Below are positions 10,032-21,019 of a stretch of DNA of 64,000 bases, one piece after another; the first letter of the stretch is position 1, and each line of letters starts with the position of its first letter. Source of the stretch: Raffaelea ambrosiae (taxonomy: Eukaryota; Ascomycota; Sordariomycetes; Ophiostomatales; Ophiostomataceae); assembly GCA_002778195.1 (NCBI GenBank), contig PCDI01000013.1, positions 248,001 through 312,000 on the forward strand, read 5' to 3'. Below the pieces are notes generated by a model. It was not told where the DNA came from. It ran no database searches and worked only from the letters and a program-made list of their open reading frames with translations. A program made the position numbers and the translations under genes.

Positions 10032-13000
10032 TGGAGGGGTGTAGGATGTAGGATGTTTGACAGCTCAGCGGTAGGCGAGTAGAGTAGACGGGTGGCTGGT
10101 GCGTGCGTGCGAAGGTGTTGGTGGATTCGCTCACGAAGAGCACGTCGGAACAGTTTGAGAAGCAGGGGAGTGGGGAGGAAGAGAAAGGGAAAGGATGGAA
10201 AAAGAAAGAAAGAAAGGGGGGTGATCTGGTTGGTTCGAGGAGGGCGAGCGAGGAGGCGAGCAGGAGAGCAGAGATGGGCAAACGAAGACGACCGCAGACG
10301 AGGGCCGCAGACCAGAGGGCCGGCTAGGCACAAGTGGAGGCGGACGGTCCTGGGACGAGGTGTAGCAGGTCAAGCACGAACCAGAGGCGTTTCAGAGCCG
10401 GCACGGTCGACGAAGAGGAGACAACAGGACGGGTCCAACGAAGGAGCAGCAGCGATGAGCCACGACGGAGGAGGTCTGGAGTGTCGAGAAAAGGCGGACA
10501 AGGATATCGTGGGACGGTGCTCGAGAGAGGAGGCAGACAAGCTTTGGCTGCGGGCACGAGAACAGAAAAAGGGAGCAGAGGACGGAGGATAGAAGCACAA
10601 GCAGATGCAGAGGGGGGGCAGACAGGGCAGAAGGGCACACAGGGGCGGTGATATGGTGATATCGGGTGAGGCCGTGTATGTTGGTGGTGTATGTGGTTGA
10701 TGTGATTTGTGTGGCTATTTTTGGCGCTGCCTTTTTCTGCGTGGTCGGTGTATGCAGGTGTGTGCACGTATAGAGGGAGCTCGGAGCGGCGACCGGCAGC
10801 CGTGCAGCAGGGACGGGGGACACAGGGAGAGGAGGCGTACCTTTGGGATGGGGCACTCGCGTGTGCTGGTGCAAGTGGTTGATGAAGCCGGGAGTATGTA
10901 TGTGCGTGTGGTGCGTGTTGTATGTACAGACCGAGAGACTGCAGGTATGAGGTGGAAGAGGGTGCGTGAAAGAGAAAGAGGGGCGAAAGGCGGCAGCCGA
11001 GAAAGGCGGCAGAGGCTAAAAGGGGGCAGAATGCTGGCAGTCTGGGCTGGCGGTGGTTGGGCGGTGACGGGCTGCAGGCGGGGAGGGGCTGATAGATATT
11101 GGTGTTAGACCTGCTAGACCTGTTCGACCAGTTGGGCCGCTCGCTGCTAGACTGGTGTTAGACTTTGTTCGACCCTAGCGTATCTGACCTGTATGGAGCT
11201 CCCACCCTCAGACCCTGAGGCAGGTGCGACCAAGGGACGGTGAGTGAAGGAAGGCACGCTGGTGCATGGGCAACGCGCGCAGCAGCCAAGCCCAGACCGG
11301 TTTTGGCGGGCAGCTGGCTGGCGGGTGGGTGGGACCGGTGGGGCGTAGGACTACGGGCGCGCACAGAAACCACCATAGTATGGGTTGCGTCGTCTCTCTT
11401 CTGGGGCCAACCAGCTTTTAGCACGGCGTCTGGGTGCGTTCATTCGTTGAACCGCTTGCAGCTCCCAACTGGCCCCCTCGCTATGAGCAGCCAGAGATCA
11501 TTTTGCTCGTTATTTCTATTGATTCGTTCCTGAGCGCTCGCCGAACCTATTGCGCACAGTCACAGACCCGCGAATCACGAGGCCGTGTTAGATGAGATGC
11601 GACACTGGGAGAGCCTCTGTTGCAGAGCCAAAGAACCAGACAAGCCACGCGCTGGCAAATTGCAAACCCGCCGAACGAGAGGGCCAAGCTTGCACGTCGG
11701 TCTCCCGTGCGCTCGACAGTCCACTCCGCACCCGCTTTGGATCTGCCGCCCGTTTCTCTGCCCTTTGCTGGCCCTGGCCGAAACAAAGGGCGACCGGCCG
11801 CCATCTGGGTCGTTTCAAGGGCGAGTGGGCTGCTGGGCTCTCCGGACTTCAGCTCTTTGCACAGTCTGGACAGCCCTGGCCACCTCCTTTGACGTCTACT
11901 CTGTACAGACAAAAGAGCCAAAATACTTGACTGCTCTGTGTTCATCGCCAGTCACATCTTGGCCCTTGCGTACACTGCATCTTACGGGTAGCATGCAGCC
12001 AACCCCCTCCATCCTACCCTTCGCACACAAGTCGACTGACGTCTCGATCGATCGTGCGTTTCGGCCGTTGAATGGGTCGGCAGGGGGTCAGAGAAAAAAA
12101 AAATAAGGGTGGGCACCAAAGATAATCTTACAACAGGGCCTCACTGCCTGTGGCTGCTTGTCCCCCTCCCCCCCTCTCTCCTGGCCCCCCTTTCTGGCAG
12201 GAGGGTTGCGTTTTGACACGGATAGTGCCTCAAACGGCGCCTGATGTTGGATCAGTTAGAAAGGGAAAAAAGAGCAGTTCGCTTTCCATCACTGTGACAG
12301 GCCATACTGGCGGACCCGCTTGCTGTCATGGCGGCTGCCGGGGATGGTGATTGGCCGTTTCAGATGTCCCAAACAGTCTGCGCCAGGAGCACCAGGAAGC
12401 TGAAGATTCCGGCTTGTCAATCAAGTGCCAAGACCTTTTGTCGGCCAGGCATAGCCAGCGTATCCAGGCACGACAAGGCATACGTTAAGACATGTACGAG
12501 TACAGGCACGGCCAGGCATCCCGTCCAGTCCAGGCGTTGAAAGAGACCGCCGGCCGGCAGGGTCGTAGAAACAGCCTCCGTTTCTAGTCCCTGGATGTGC
12601 CCGAAAAGGGCCGTTTCCAATATTTGCCAATAGGCCAACACCACGAGTACACGCCCATCCCATGCCTGAATGGGCCAGCGTCAATTTGACCGGACGGCCC
12701 AAAATACACACTCTCTCGCCTGCGGCCAGTCATGGCAGTCCGTGCAATAGACCCATGGTATGTAGGGTCTGTCGTGGACCCCGGCGTCTGTGTCCATGCA
12801 ACACCTCGCCCCAAGCATCGTGACACGCACAGAGTCTAGAACAAGAGAACAAACAGGGTCCTGCGCGTATCTGACCTCCATGTATGCACCCTGTTGCTCG
12901 TGCTGCCACATCAAATACGACGCCGGTAGACCTCGGCCGAAGAACGTGCAAAGAGGATCCTAAACAGCAGGGGCCGATCCGTCCGCCAGCAGGGATCTCC

Positions 13001-13676
13001 TTGGCGCAGGCTGCCTTCGAACTTCAAAGCCGCAAATACAAAGGGCTCGCTCCTGAACCCGTGGCCTTCCTGCCCTGCTAACCGCAAACGACCCAACGGC
13101 TCGTGTTCGTACTATGGGCATCCCTTCCGAGACTAGCAGCCGTTGCAGGACCAGAAGCCTTGGTGGGCCAAGCTGTGTGTTCAAAAACAATCGCGGAGTC
13201 TTGGGGTCGAACAGTAGAGGAGCGTAGATACATGCATGTCGATAAGCTTAACAGACGTATAGCACGCATTCAATTTATGCGTTCCCGTCTACAAAGATGC
13301 AGTATTAACAGCTACGGTGTAGTGAAAGTAATATTATTTTTCTCCAGAGGGCAGGCACTTGCAGGGTCGTTCCTACTGCAAGGAGCTGTAGCGGCTCTTA
13401 TCGCTTATCGGCAACCACTATGTCCACCCCCCACAGCTTCTGCCACATGGCAGAGATTCCGGAAGCGACCTTCTGCGACGCGTCTAATTCGGCGCGTCAT
13501 AGACAGTGCTTGTTGCTGACCACTCTAATCATCGTCGTCGAATTGTTTGCATTCCACCCACGCCCATCCATGTAACCATACGGCTGCAAAGCTGCGACAC
13601 CGTTTGAGTGAGCACATTTCCCGACGAAACACGCCCGGGACAGAAGTACCTCAGAGCAAATAGCGAATTATCCACT

Positions 13677-15495
13677 ATGAGCACCCCAACAGGCCCCCGG
13701 CCGGCCATCACGACACCCTCGACCGGGGGTGGTGGCCGCCGGGGCAGCAGCACCGGCGCCGCCTCTGCCTCGTTCCGCACGCCGACCACGGCCACGCGCA
13801 CACCTGGCGGCGCTGGCGGCGGCCGCAGAACACCAGGCACGGCGGCGCGCACCCCCCATGCCCGTGCCGCCATGCTGGCCCTCGACTCCCGCCGCGCGGC
13901 CCTCTTCACGCCGGGCGGGCGCCAGACCAGCCGCCGCAAGAGCGGGCGGTACCTCCGCGAGTCGCCGCGCGACCTGCTGCGGAATCTGAGCCGTAGGCTG
14001 GCTCCGACCGAGCGGGTGGTGTCATCCTCGCCAGCAGCAGCAGGAGGAGCCGGCGGCAGCAGCACAGGCAGCGCACGCGGAGACAGAACCCTCAATAAGA
14101 GCGCCCGGACGTCGTACTTTGACAATGACGACGATGACGACGACTCGATCCCGCTGGACCGCCCGCGACTCTCGCTCCCGATCGACCTGGACGAGGACAA
14201 CGACGATGATCTGCGGCCGCATCGGTCCACCATTCTCGAGGCAGACGAGGAGGACGATGACGGCAACCTCACGATGCGCTCCATCGAGATGGCGCGGCGG
14301 ATGGCGACGCAGGAGCAGCTGCAGCAGGCGCGGCGGTTTTCTAGGGGAAGCCTGGGCCGGAGCAGCTTTGGCAGCATGCGGATGAGCGACTACATTGAAG
14401 GGTTTGCGGCCGGGGAGGGCGACGAAGCGGAGGACGCGGCGCGGTCGGCGTTCTTCCCAGAGGGCGTATTTGACAACCTGGCCAACGAGCAGCCCAGCGA
14501 GGACAACACATTTGAGAGGTGAGTGATCCCCCCCCCCCTCGAAACCCTGCACCGTGAAATTGTCTCTACAGTCTTGCCTCCAGAGAACTAAACCAGCTCA
14601 GAGTCGACTCAGATGATCGGCGAACAACACTGGCGGCCGGCCGGGAGAGCATCTTTGGCGCCATTGACATACCGCTCGATGGTAACGACACGACGGTATT
14701 TCTTGGTGCGGGAGGCGACGACGACGACGGTGACGGTCAACCACTAGGAGGTGGAGGAGACGAAGACGATGTGCCGCCAGCAGATGACTACCAGGCGTCT
14801 CCTCCCTTTGACGGCTACGATGCGGGCAACGACGACCCGGGCGCATGGCTAGACGAGCCAGATGCTGCGGCGACCGGGGCGGCCGAGGAAGACGGCACGA
14901 CCACAGCAGCCACAGCCAGAGAGGCAGCAGCACCGAAACAGTCTGCGACGGTGGCCCAGGCACGCGATGCACGCCGTCCCACGGCGAAGCGCATCAAGCT
15001 GTCGCGCCACGGCATACCCTACCCGTCGCTGCCGGCGGGCGTTGTCAAGCGCGTGGCCCAGACGTTTGCGCAGAGCAGTGGCGCCGGCAAGGCGAAGCTC
15101 AGCCCGGAGACGGTGGCCGCGCTCAGCACGGCCTCGGACTGGTTCTTTGAGCAGGTCGGCGTCGATCTGCAGCGGTTTGCCAAGCACGCCGGACGCAAGA
15201 CCATTGACGAGAGCGACATGCTCATTCTGATGAAGCGGTACGTCAGGGGAAGCCACACGAGACAGAGAGGCACAACGTGTTCTTGGTACAAGGGATCGCT
15301 AACCACCGTAGACAACGGCAAATCAACGCGACGGCCACGCCGTTCTCTCTCGCACAGCGGCTCCTGCCGCGCGAGCTTTTGCAGGAGCTGCGCATGATGC
15401 CCGAGGCGCCCATGGGGAAGCCGAGGAAGCAGCAGCGGCAGACGAGACGGCCGCGGACGTCGACGGCCGCAGCAGCCGGAGAAGAGGTGACATGA
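13677..15495 (+). CDS. CENP-T family inner-kinetochore protein
   Basis: Histone-fold kinetochore protein that bridges centromeric chromatin (with CENP-W and the CCAN) to the Ndc80 complex (family knowledge; yeast counterpart Cnn1). The 563-residue product has a long disordered N-terminal arm rich in S/T/G/R-TP sites (potential Cdk sites), acidic stretches, then from about residue 424 the CENP-T histone fold: SRHGIPYPSLPAGVVKRVAQ, ASDWFFEQVGVDLQRFAKHA, GRKTIDESDMLILMKRQRQI, and a basic tail. Exons are 13677-14518, 14572-15237 and 15312-15495 (1692 nt). The first intron is short (53 nt). The second splits MKR|QRQ, with a GCTAAC branch. The start is the first ATG in frame. Its stop lies only 120 bp from that of SHY1 (convergent). 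Confidence 0.93.
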
Positions 15496-15615
15496 AAAAA
15501 AAGGAGGGGGGGAAAAGAAGCAGGACTTTTCTTTTCTTGGGGCCATTATGAAAGACATGTTCTATGATACAACAACCACCTCTTGCCCTCCCACGCCGTG
15601 GCACACCATCTCCGA

Positions 15616-17090
15616 CTACCAGTTCTTGTTCATGCGCACGCGGTTGGCGATGTCGGATGTGGGCTTCTTGGTCACCATCCAGAGCATGATGGACGTGGCG
15701 ACACACAAGCTGTACCTGGAGGAATGGGTTAGACGAACAGACGTTGGGCAGCGCCGAGGAGGAAGGAGAAAAGAGACATACCACGTAAAGATGTACTGGG
15801 CGTGGGTGTTGCGGAGGTTGACCTCGGGCGGGTTGCCAATGGGGACGCCATGAGCTTCCATGTCATAGACCTGCAGCAAGTCGGGTTCTGGAGAGGGAGG
15901 TTGCCGAGTTAGCCATATGAGCAGACGCCAATACAAGCAAAAGCGTTTTTTTTTTCCTTTTTTTTTCCGTTTTTTTTTTGCTCTCCATAAAGAGTAGCAC
16001 CTTTCGCATTCTTTTCACAGGCAGCGTAAACGACGAGGGAGGAGGAGTCCACACGCACCCATGGTCGATTGGATCCAGACCGGCGCACTCCCGGTGAGGG
16101 CCGCCATCTGCTTCACGTCGGGGAAGTAGAACTCGCCCTTGTCCGGCCGGTTGTCGGGCGTGAACATGTTCTTCTTCCAGGGCGCCCGCAGCATGCCCTC
16201 CACACGCACCAGCCCCTCGGGCAGCGCCGCCGCGCCGCGTCCGCCGCGCCGCCGCTGCTCCTGGCTGCGCTGCTCCTTGGCGATCCAGCCGCGGTTGACC
16301 AGGATGGTGGCGGTCGCCTGGGGGTCGCGGCCGTACGGGTCGGGCTCCAGCTCCAGCGGCGTGATCACGAGGTAGCCGTTGTTGCCGTCGCGGATGCGCG
16401 GGCCCACGAGCATCTCCTGGTCGTGCCGAAAGGTGCCGAGGGCGATGACGCGGCGGTAGTCAAAGGCGCTCTCGGCGTCCTGGGAGTGGCCGGCGAGCGC
16501 GGCCTGCTCGACATTGTCCGGGACCAGCGGCAGGGGCGGCTGCACCAGGCGGTCCTCGCACTTGGCCAGCAGGTCCGTCTTCCAGCGCAGGCGGAAGACC
16601 TGCCAGGTGCCGAGGCAGAAGGCCGCAATGGGGATCATGGCTAAGGGGGGGGGGGGGGGGGGGGGGGGGGTGGTCAGCATGATGGGCCGCATCGACAGAC
16701 AGGCCTTCCAGACGTACCCAAGATGATCAACCCCGGCCCGTGCCGCCGGCCGGAGCGCACGAGCTCGGGCGGGTTGTCGAGAATGGAGTGGAAGTTGGGG
16801 TCATCGGCGGGCTGCATGCGCCGGCGTGGCGCGGACGTCGAAAAAAAAGAGGCGCCTCCGTACGCGGCCCGGCGACGACCAACCGTGGGCCGCGGGAAGC
16901 AGGCGCAGGAGCACGGCCTCGAAGAAAACGCCGCAGGGCCCGGCCTCCGCCGGCGCAGCGCTGCTTCTGCTACGGAAGCAGCGGGTGTGGAGGCGGCGGC
17001 GGTTGATGAGATTTTTGCCGTCGCTGTGGTGGTGGCGAACAGGCGCCGCGACAGCGGCTGCCACAGCCTCGGCGGCAAGGTGGACGACAT
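15616..17090 (-). CDS. SHY1: SURF1/Shy1 cytochrome c oxidase assembly factor
   Basis: Inner mitochondrial membrane protein required for Cox1 maturation and complex IV assembly (family knowledge). The 386-residue spliced product has an arginine/alanine/serine-rich presequence, a first membrane helix (AMIPIAAFCLGTWQVFRL, about residue 120) with the SURF1 signature GTWQ, then YRRVIALGTFRHDQEMLVGPR, TILVNRGWIAKEQR, VEGMLRAPWKKNMFTPDNRP, and a second helix AQYIFTWYSLCVATSIMLWM. Exons: 17090-16718, 16640-16059, 15887-15782, 15715-15616; phases close. The first ATG is at 17090; upstream in-frame codons give only TTG. Intron 1 contains a 26-base poly-C (sense strand) immediately before its TTAG acceptor. 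Confidence 0.93.
16645..16670. repeat. 26-base poly-G (poly-C in SHY1 sense) at an intron 3' end
   Basis: G26 on the plus strand. On the SHY1 strand it is a pure C tract ending 2 bases before the TAG acceptor of intron 1, so it occupies the polypyrimidine-tract position. Confidence 0.9.
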
Positions 17091-17491
17091 TTCCAAGAGC
17101 GCCTCCAAAATACAATTCGGACTGTTCGTGCTCCTCTGGAATCTGCCTCTTCACTTTTTCATGTGTGCGAGATGTTCACAGGGAGGACATTTTGCCAGTG
17201 TGATATCACCCGTTCGGGGTGTGGACACTATGTGAATGGCGGGCGAAAGACCGAGCCCCGCTACAGCGATACCCAAAGTGCCAAGCCTGCATAAATGCAT
17301 ACTGGACCCGGCCGGCCAGTTTCGTCACAAGAAGTTGCCAAGAAGACATGACACCGAAATGTTCAAAATGTTCCAATTATATTCATGTCGTAGATGTGCT
17401 ATGTATTCGATGAATCCGCTCATACGCAAAAGAAGGAGGCAAGCGACGAAAAAGGAAAGCCAGCAAGAGATGCCGAGCCTGCACCGCGACC
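17091..17491. other. spacer upstream of SHY1
   Basis: A 400-bp gap between two minus-strand genes, holding the SHY1 promoter and the 3' UTR of the next gene. Nothing coding seen. Confidence 0.6.
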
Positions 17492-18239
17492 TCAGTACAG
17501 CCTGCGCTGGTACAACATGGGCTTGCTGAAATGAGAAGACTCCCTAAGCTCTTCCTTGATTTTTCGACGCCGCTCAGCTCTGCTGACGGGCCTCTCCGGC
17601 TTCTTGTACTCTCGCGGCACGGCCTGCTCTTGGGGCACGCGGCGCACCTCCTGGGGCACGCCTTGCGGAGCAGCCTTGCCAACACCTGGCTGTGTCTCGC
17701 CGGCGTTTGTGTTCAGGCCATGCTCCAATGTCTCTTGTGTCTGCTGCTGCTCCTGGGGCTGCGCCTGAGCCTGCGCCTGAGCCTGCGCCTGCTGCTCTTG
17801 CTGCACGTCTTCCCCCTGTTGCTGTTGTTGCCCCTGCTGCTGGTCGTCCGCGCCGGGTACGCTGGGCGCCACCTCCACAATAGCTTGTTCGTTTTTCGGT
17901 TGTTGGCTGCCAGCCTCTGTGCTTCCACCCTCTGCGTCTTGGTCGATAACCACAATGGTCCCGTCCTCGAGCTCGGTGGTCATCGCATTGAAGCGGTCCG
18001 GTAGGAAGATCTTGAGCGGCTCCGGTGGTGGCTCGCGGATGGCACGACGGAGGTCGTTCAACGTCTTTTGTTGCAAGGCATATCCGCTGAAGAAGAGGGC
18101 CGACGTAAACAGGATCACTAGGAGGCGTACCGAGTTAGTTCGGAGAAGAGAGCACATCGCACTGGCATGTGGAAAATGGAAGATACATACCGACACCGGA
18201 TGAGACGGCCACCGAGACTTGCGACGACGTCAACAGCAT
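17492..18239 (-). CDS. single-pass membrane protein of unknown function, fungal
   Basis: Not assigned to a named family. Two exons (18239-18191 and 18117-17492) give 224 residues. The splice joins MLLTSSQVSVAVSSGV to VILFTSALFFSGYALQQ, forming one clean N-terminal membrane helix (about residues 8-30). After it come a short juxtamembrane segment LNDLRRAIREPPPEP, a conserved-looking IFLPDRFNAMTTELEDGTIVV, a glutamine-rich disordered linker containing an AQ repeat, and a basic C-terminus with YKKPERPVSRAERRRKIKEEL. An unspliced alternative start (18196) would place a polar segment before the helix and is less attractive. The helix and short N-terminus suggest an organelle-membrane anchor with the bulk on one side; the organelle is not evident. 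Confidence 0.75.
17757..17795. repeat. in-frame 12-bp repeat coding AQAQ
   Basis: CTGAGCCTGCGC-type units repeated about three times. On the minus strand they code an alternating Ala-Gln tract in the linker of the membrane protein. Confidence 0.85.
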
Positions 18240-18717
18240 TCTCGCTGTTTGCTGTCGCAACGAAATACGTCAGGCGGCTAGACAGTACTAGGGGAATGTC
18301 CGACTGGTAAAGTGAAGGCGAAGTTGGAGAGCAGTCCAAAGAAGACGGTAGTGTAGAAGGGTCAATCTGCTTCCGACTCCCGATGATTGCGTTTGTGTAT
18401 GGAATGAGTAAAATGGCGAGGGAACAGAGCGAGCTTACAAGACCATGCCGTGCACGCGACAGATATTAACTACACCGTCACTAGTTCTCGCCTTCCTCTC
18501 TCCTTTGGCGGCGGCTGGGAGGGTGGTTGGCGGATCCTGGTGATCCGCCAATCAGGTTTGTTGACATCATCGGCCGGGCAACAATCGATAAACGACCAAT
18601 TACCAGCGCTGAATTCCTGGCACCCCACTAAAACTAACCATCTGTTTTCATCCATTTACACTGAAGTTCTTCCACTTGAAACGATTCTTTATCATTCACG
18701 CGTCCTTCGATTCCTCC
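18240..18717. other. spacer between two minus-strand genes
   Basis: 478 bp containing the upstream region of the single-pass membrane protein and the MetRS 3' region. No gene seen. Confidence 0.55.
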
Positions 18718-20542
18718 TCAATGGCGCGCTTCTTTCTCTGCCTTGAAAGCGGCCTTCTTTTTTGCCTTCGATGTAGTCGCTGTCTCCTTGACGTTTTGCG
18801 CCTCTTCACTGCCAAATGCCTGCCGCCACTCTTGTGCTTTGTCTGCCCTGATGACCTTGAACAAGTGTTCCGCCTTGCCGATGATGTGCCCTGACGGCAC
18901 AGTGTCGGCGCTCCAGCGGTCGGGTATGGGAAACAGTGCATTCACTTGCAGCTGGTTGTTGATGGCAGCGGCCGTGTCGGGGAGGAAGGGCGCAAGCACA
19001 GCAGCAAGCAGATGGACCAGGTTGACCGCCAGGCGCACGACCGATGCGCATTTGTGCGGCTCGTTCTTGGCCAGGTTGCGGTCCAGCTTGTTCGCTGTGA
19101 GGAACCCGTTCCCAAGCTGGGAGATGGAAAGAACCGTGGCCAAGCCGGCCCGGAGCTTCACGGCGTCCAGCTCCTGGACGTACCGCTCCAAGAGGACGTT
19201 GACATCGTCCTGGAACGACTCAGACGGCAGTGCTGTTGTTGGGCCAGAGTCTGATGCGCCGGGAATGCTGTTCCCGTACTGCGTGTTGACAAACTTGAGC
19301 ACGCGGTTGACAAAGTTGCCCAGGTTTTTGAGGAGGATGTTGTTGTTGTCGCTGATGAAGGCGTCCCAGGTGAACTCGGTGTCACCGCTCTCTGGGCGAT
19401 GCGAGAGGAGAAAGAAACGCCACACATCCGAGGCCACGCGACTTGGAGAACTTGCCGCCCTCGTAGGTGAGGTAGTCGGTGGCGGAGAGGTGGTGGACCT
19501 GGGTCCAGGCTTCTCTGGTGCCGATCTGCGAGGCCGGGAAGATGACCGAGTGGAAGACGACGTTGTCTTTGCCGATGAACTGGTACAGCTGGACGTCGTC
19601 GGGGCGGCGCCACCACTGCTCCCACTGCTCGGTGTAGCAGACCGTGATGGAGACGTAGCCGATGCACGCGTCAAACCACGGGTAGATGGCCTTTTCCTCG
19701 TAGCCGGGGAGGGGAACGGGCGTGGCCCATTTGATGTCGCGCGTGATGCTGCGCGGCTCCAGCCCCTCTTTCAGCCAGGACGCTGTGATGCTCTTGGCAT
19801 TGTTCGACCAGTCGCCGTCCCTGGACGACTGGGTGAACTGGGCCTCGACGTCGGGCTGCAGCTTGTCCAGCTCGAGAAAAATGTGGTCGGTGTCCCTGGT
19901 GACCGGCGGGGACCCGTCGACTTTGCATCTCGGGTTCTTCAGATCCAGCGGATCAAGGAGACGGCCACACCGATCACACTGGTCGCCACGCGCATCGGGA
20001 TAGCCGCACGTCAGACACTCGCCTTCGACGAAGCGGTCGGCCAAGAATGCGTGGTGCTTCTCGCAGTAGAGCTGGGTGATGGTCCGCTCTTTGAGAAAGC
20101 CGTTCTTGTGCAGGTCCAGGAAAATGCCCTGTGCGATCTCTATCTGCTTCTGCGTGGTCGTCTACCCAAACTTGTCGAAGCTAATATTGAACCACTTGTA
20201 GATGTCGGCATGGACGACACGGTATTTGTCGCACAGCTCCTGGGGCGTGCAGTTCTCTGCAAGCGCCCGTGCTTCGGCGGTCGTGCCGTATTCGTCGGTG
20301 CCTAATTGTGTGGCCGTCGTGTCAGCTCAATGAATACAACGCCACTGGTCACGATCCAGCCCACCTCCAATGTAAAGCGTGTTGATGCCACGACCTCTAC
20401 AGTACCGGGCAAACACGTCCCCTGACAGCACCGATCCGATGATGTTGCCGAGATGTGGGATATTGTTTACGTATGGCAGGGCACTGGTGACCAAAACGTT
20501 TCGCTTTCCCGCCTGGGGCAGGATGGGGCTTGAACTGTTCAT
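18718..20542 (-). pseudogene. cytosolic methionyl-tRNA synthetase, damaged copy
   Basis: Class I aminoacyl-tRNA synthetase charging tRNA-Met. Recognisable in order: NVLVTSALPYVNNIPHLGN (HIGH-type motif), GTDEYGT, the zinc-binding Cys segment (CLTCGYPDARGDQCDRC), GYEEKAIYPWFDACIGYVSI, QLYQFIGKDNV, KFSKSR (KMSKS loop), DNNNILLKNLGNFVNRVLKF and an anticodon-binding C-terminus ending in a lysine-rich tail. Exon 1 is 20542-20365, a GTGGGC/TAG intron follows, then 20301-18718. Two lesions are visible. An in-frame TAG (20164-20162) sits between FDKFG and TTTQKQ. Directly after KFSKSR, about 41 nt are missing relative to the family, so the reading shifts frame near 19440 into VASDVWRFFLLSHRP. The rest is clean and well conserved, so the damage is recent or an assembly fault. 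No functional single product can be read. Confidence 0.8.
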
Positions 20543-21019
20543 GTTGAGTGTTGTCGTGTATCTGAAGCTTAACGCTCGTGTCGATGAAATTGCACAAAAG
20601 AATTGTGCTGTATCTGATGTGTCTTTTGCCACGACTCCTCGGATTGAGTCAAGGGCTACGAATCTCTTTTTTTTTTCTCTTTTATCCTAGGAACTGCCAT
20701 GCGAAAGTGACTCACATTGGGGGCCAGCATCTGCGGCCTGAAACCGATAAAGCTATCGGTTGGGTAGAGTCACAGCCGCCCTTGGGGGTTGGCCACTTAC
20801 AGGGGCTGCTTGGAGGCGTTGGCCATGCAGCAAAGTGTGAGGCTGTAAAAAGTGGAGCCAATGCGCGGAGCTGCAGGTGCTGTTTTAGTGGGGAATTTTT
20901 GTGTTTCCAGGCGATTTCAGAGCCTCGCGATTTCGACACAGAGTGTCTCTTTCCTTTTCACCACCACCACCAACACCCCGACGGCAAGCAGTCCTGTTCC
21001 ACCCCCCCACACGCCAAAA
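20543..21019. other. divergent promoter MetRS / PRP38
   Basis: A 477-bp spacer between outward-facing starts, with a T-rich run near 20666-20690 and a C/A-rich leader just before the PRP38 ATG. No gene seen. Confidence 0.6.

Larger units (their letters stand above)
9351..13676. other. long divergent intergenic region rac1 / CENP-T
   Basis: A 4.3-kb spacer between genes transcribed outwards. The rac1-proximal part holds microsatellites and a G23 run, and its composition switches from C/T-rich to G/A-rich across about 9.9-11.1 kb. Open frames here are R/G/S or P/L-rich shadows. No RNA gene recognised; long 5' leaders of both genes probably lie here. Confidence 0.6.

Noticed and set aside
17091..17108. 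Extended SHY1 start at 17108
   Set aside because: The codon there is TTG; the first ATG in frame is at 17090.
18117..18196. Unspliced start at 18196 for the single-pass membrane protein
   Set aside because: The spliced model with the ATG at 18239 gives a continuous membrane helix and a GT/AG intron with a CTAAC branch, so it fits better.
18743..20305. 520-codon plus-strand open frame
   Set aside because: It is the antisense of the MetRS gene, whose minus-strand frames show all the class I synthetase motifs.
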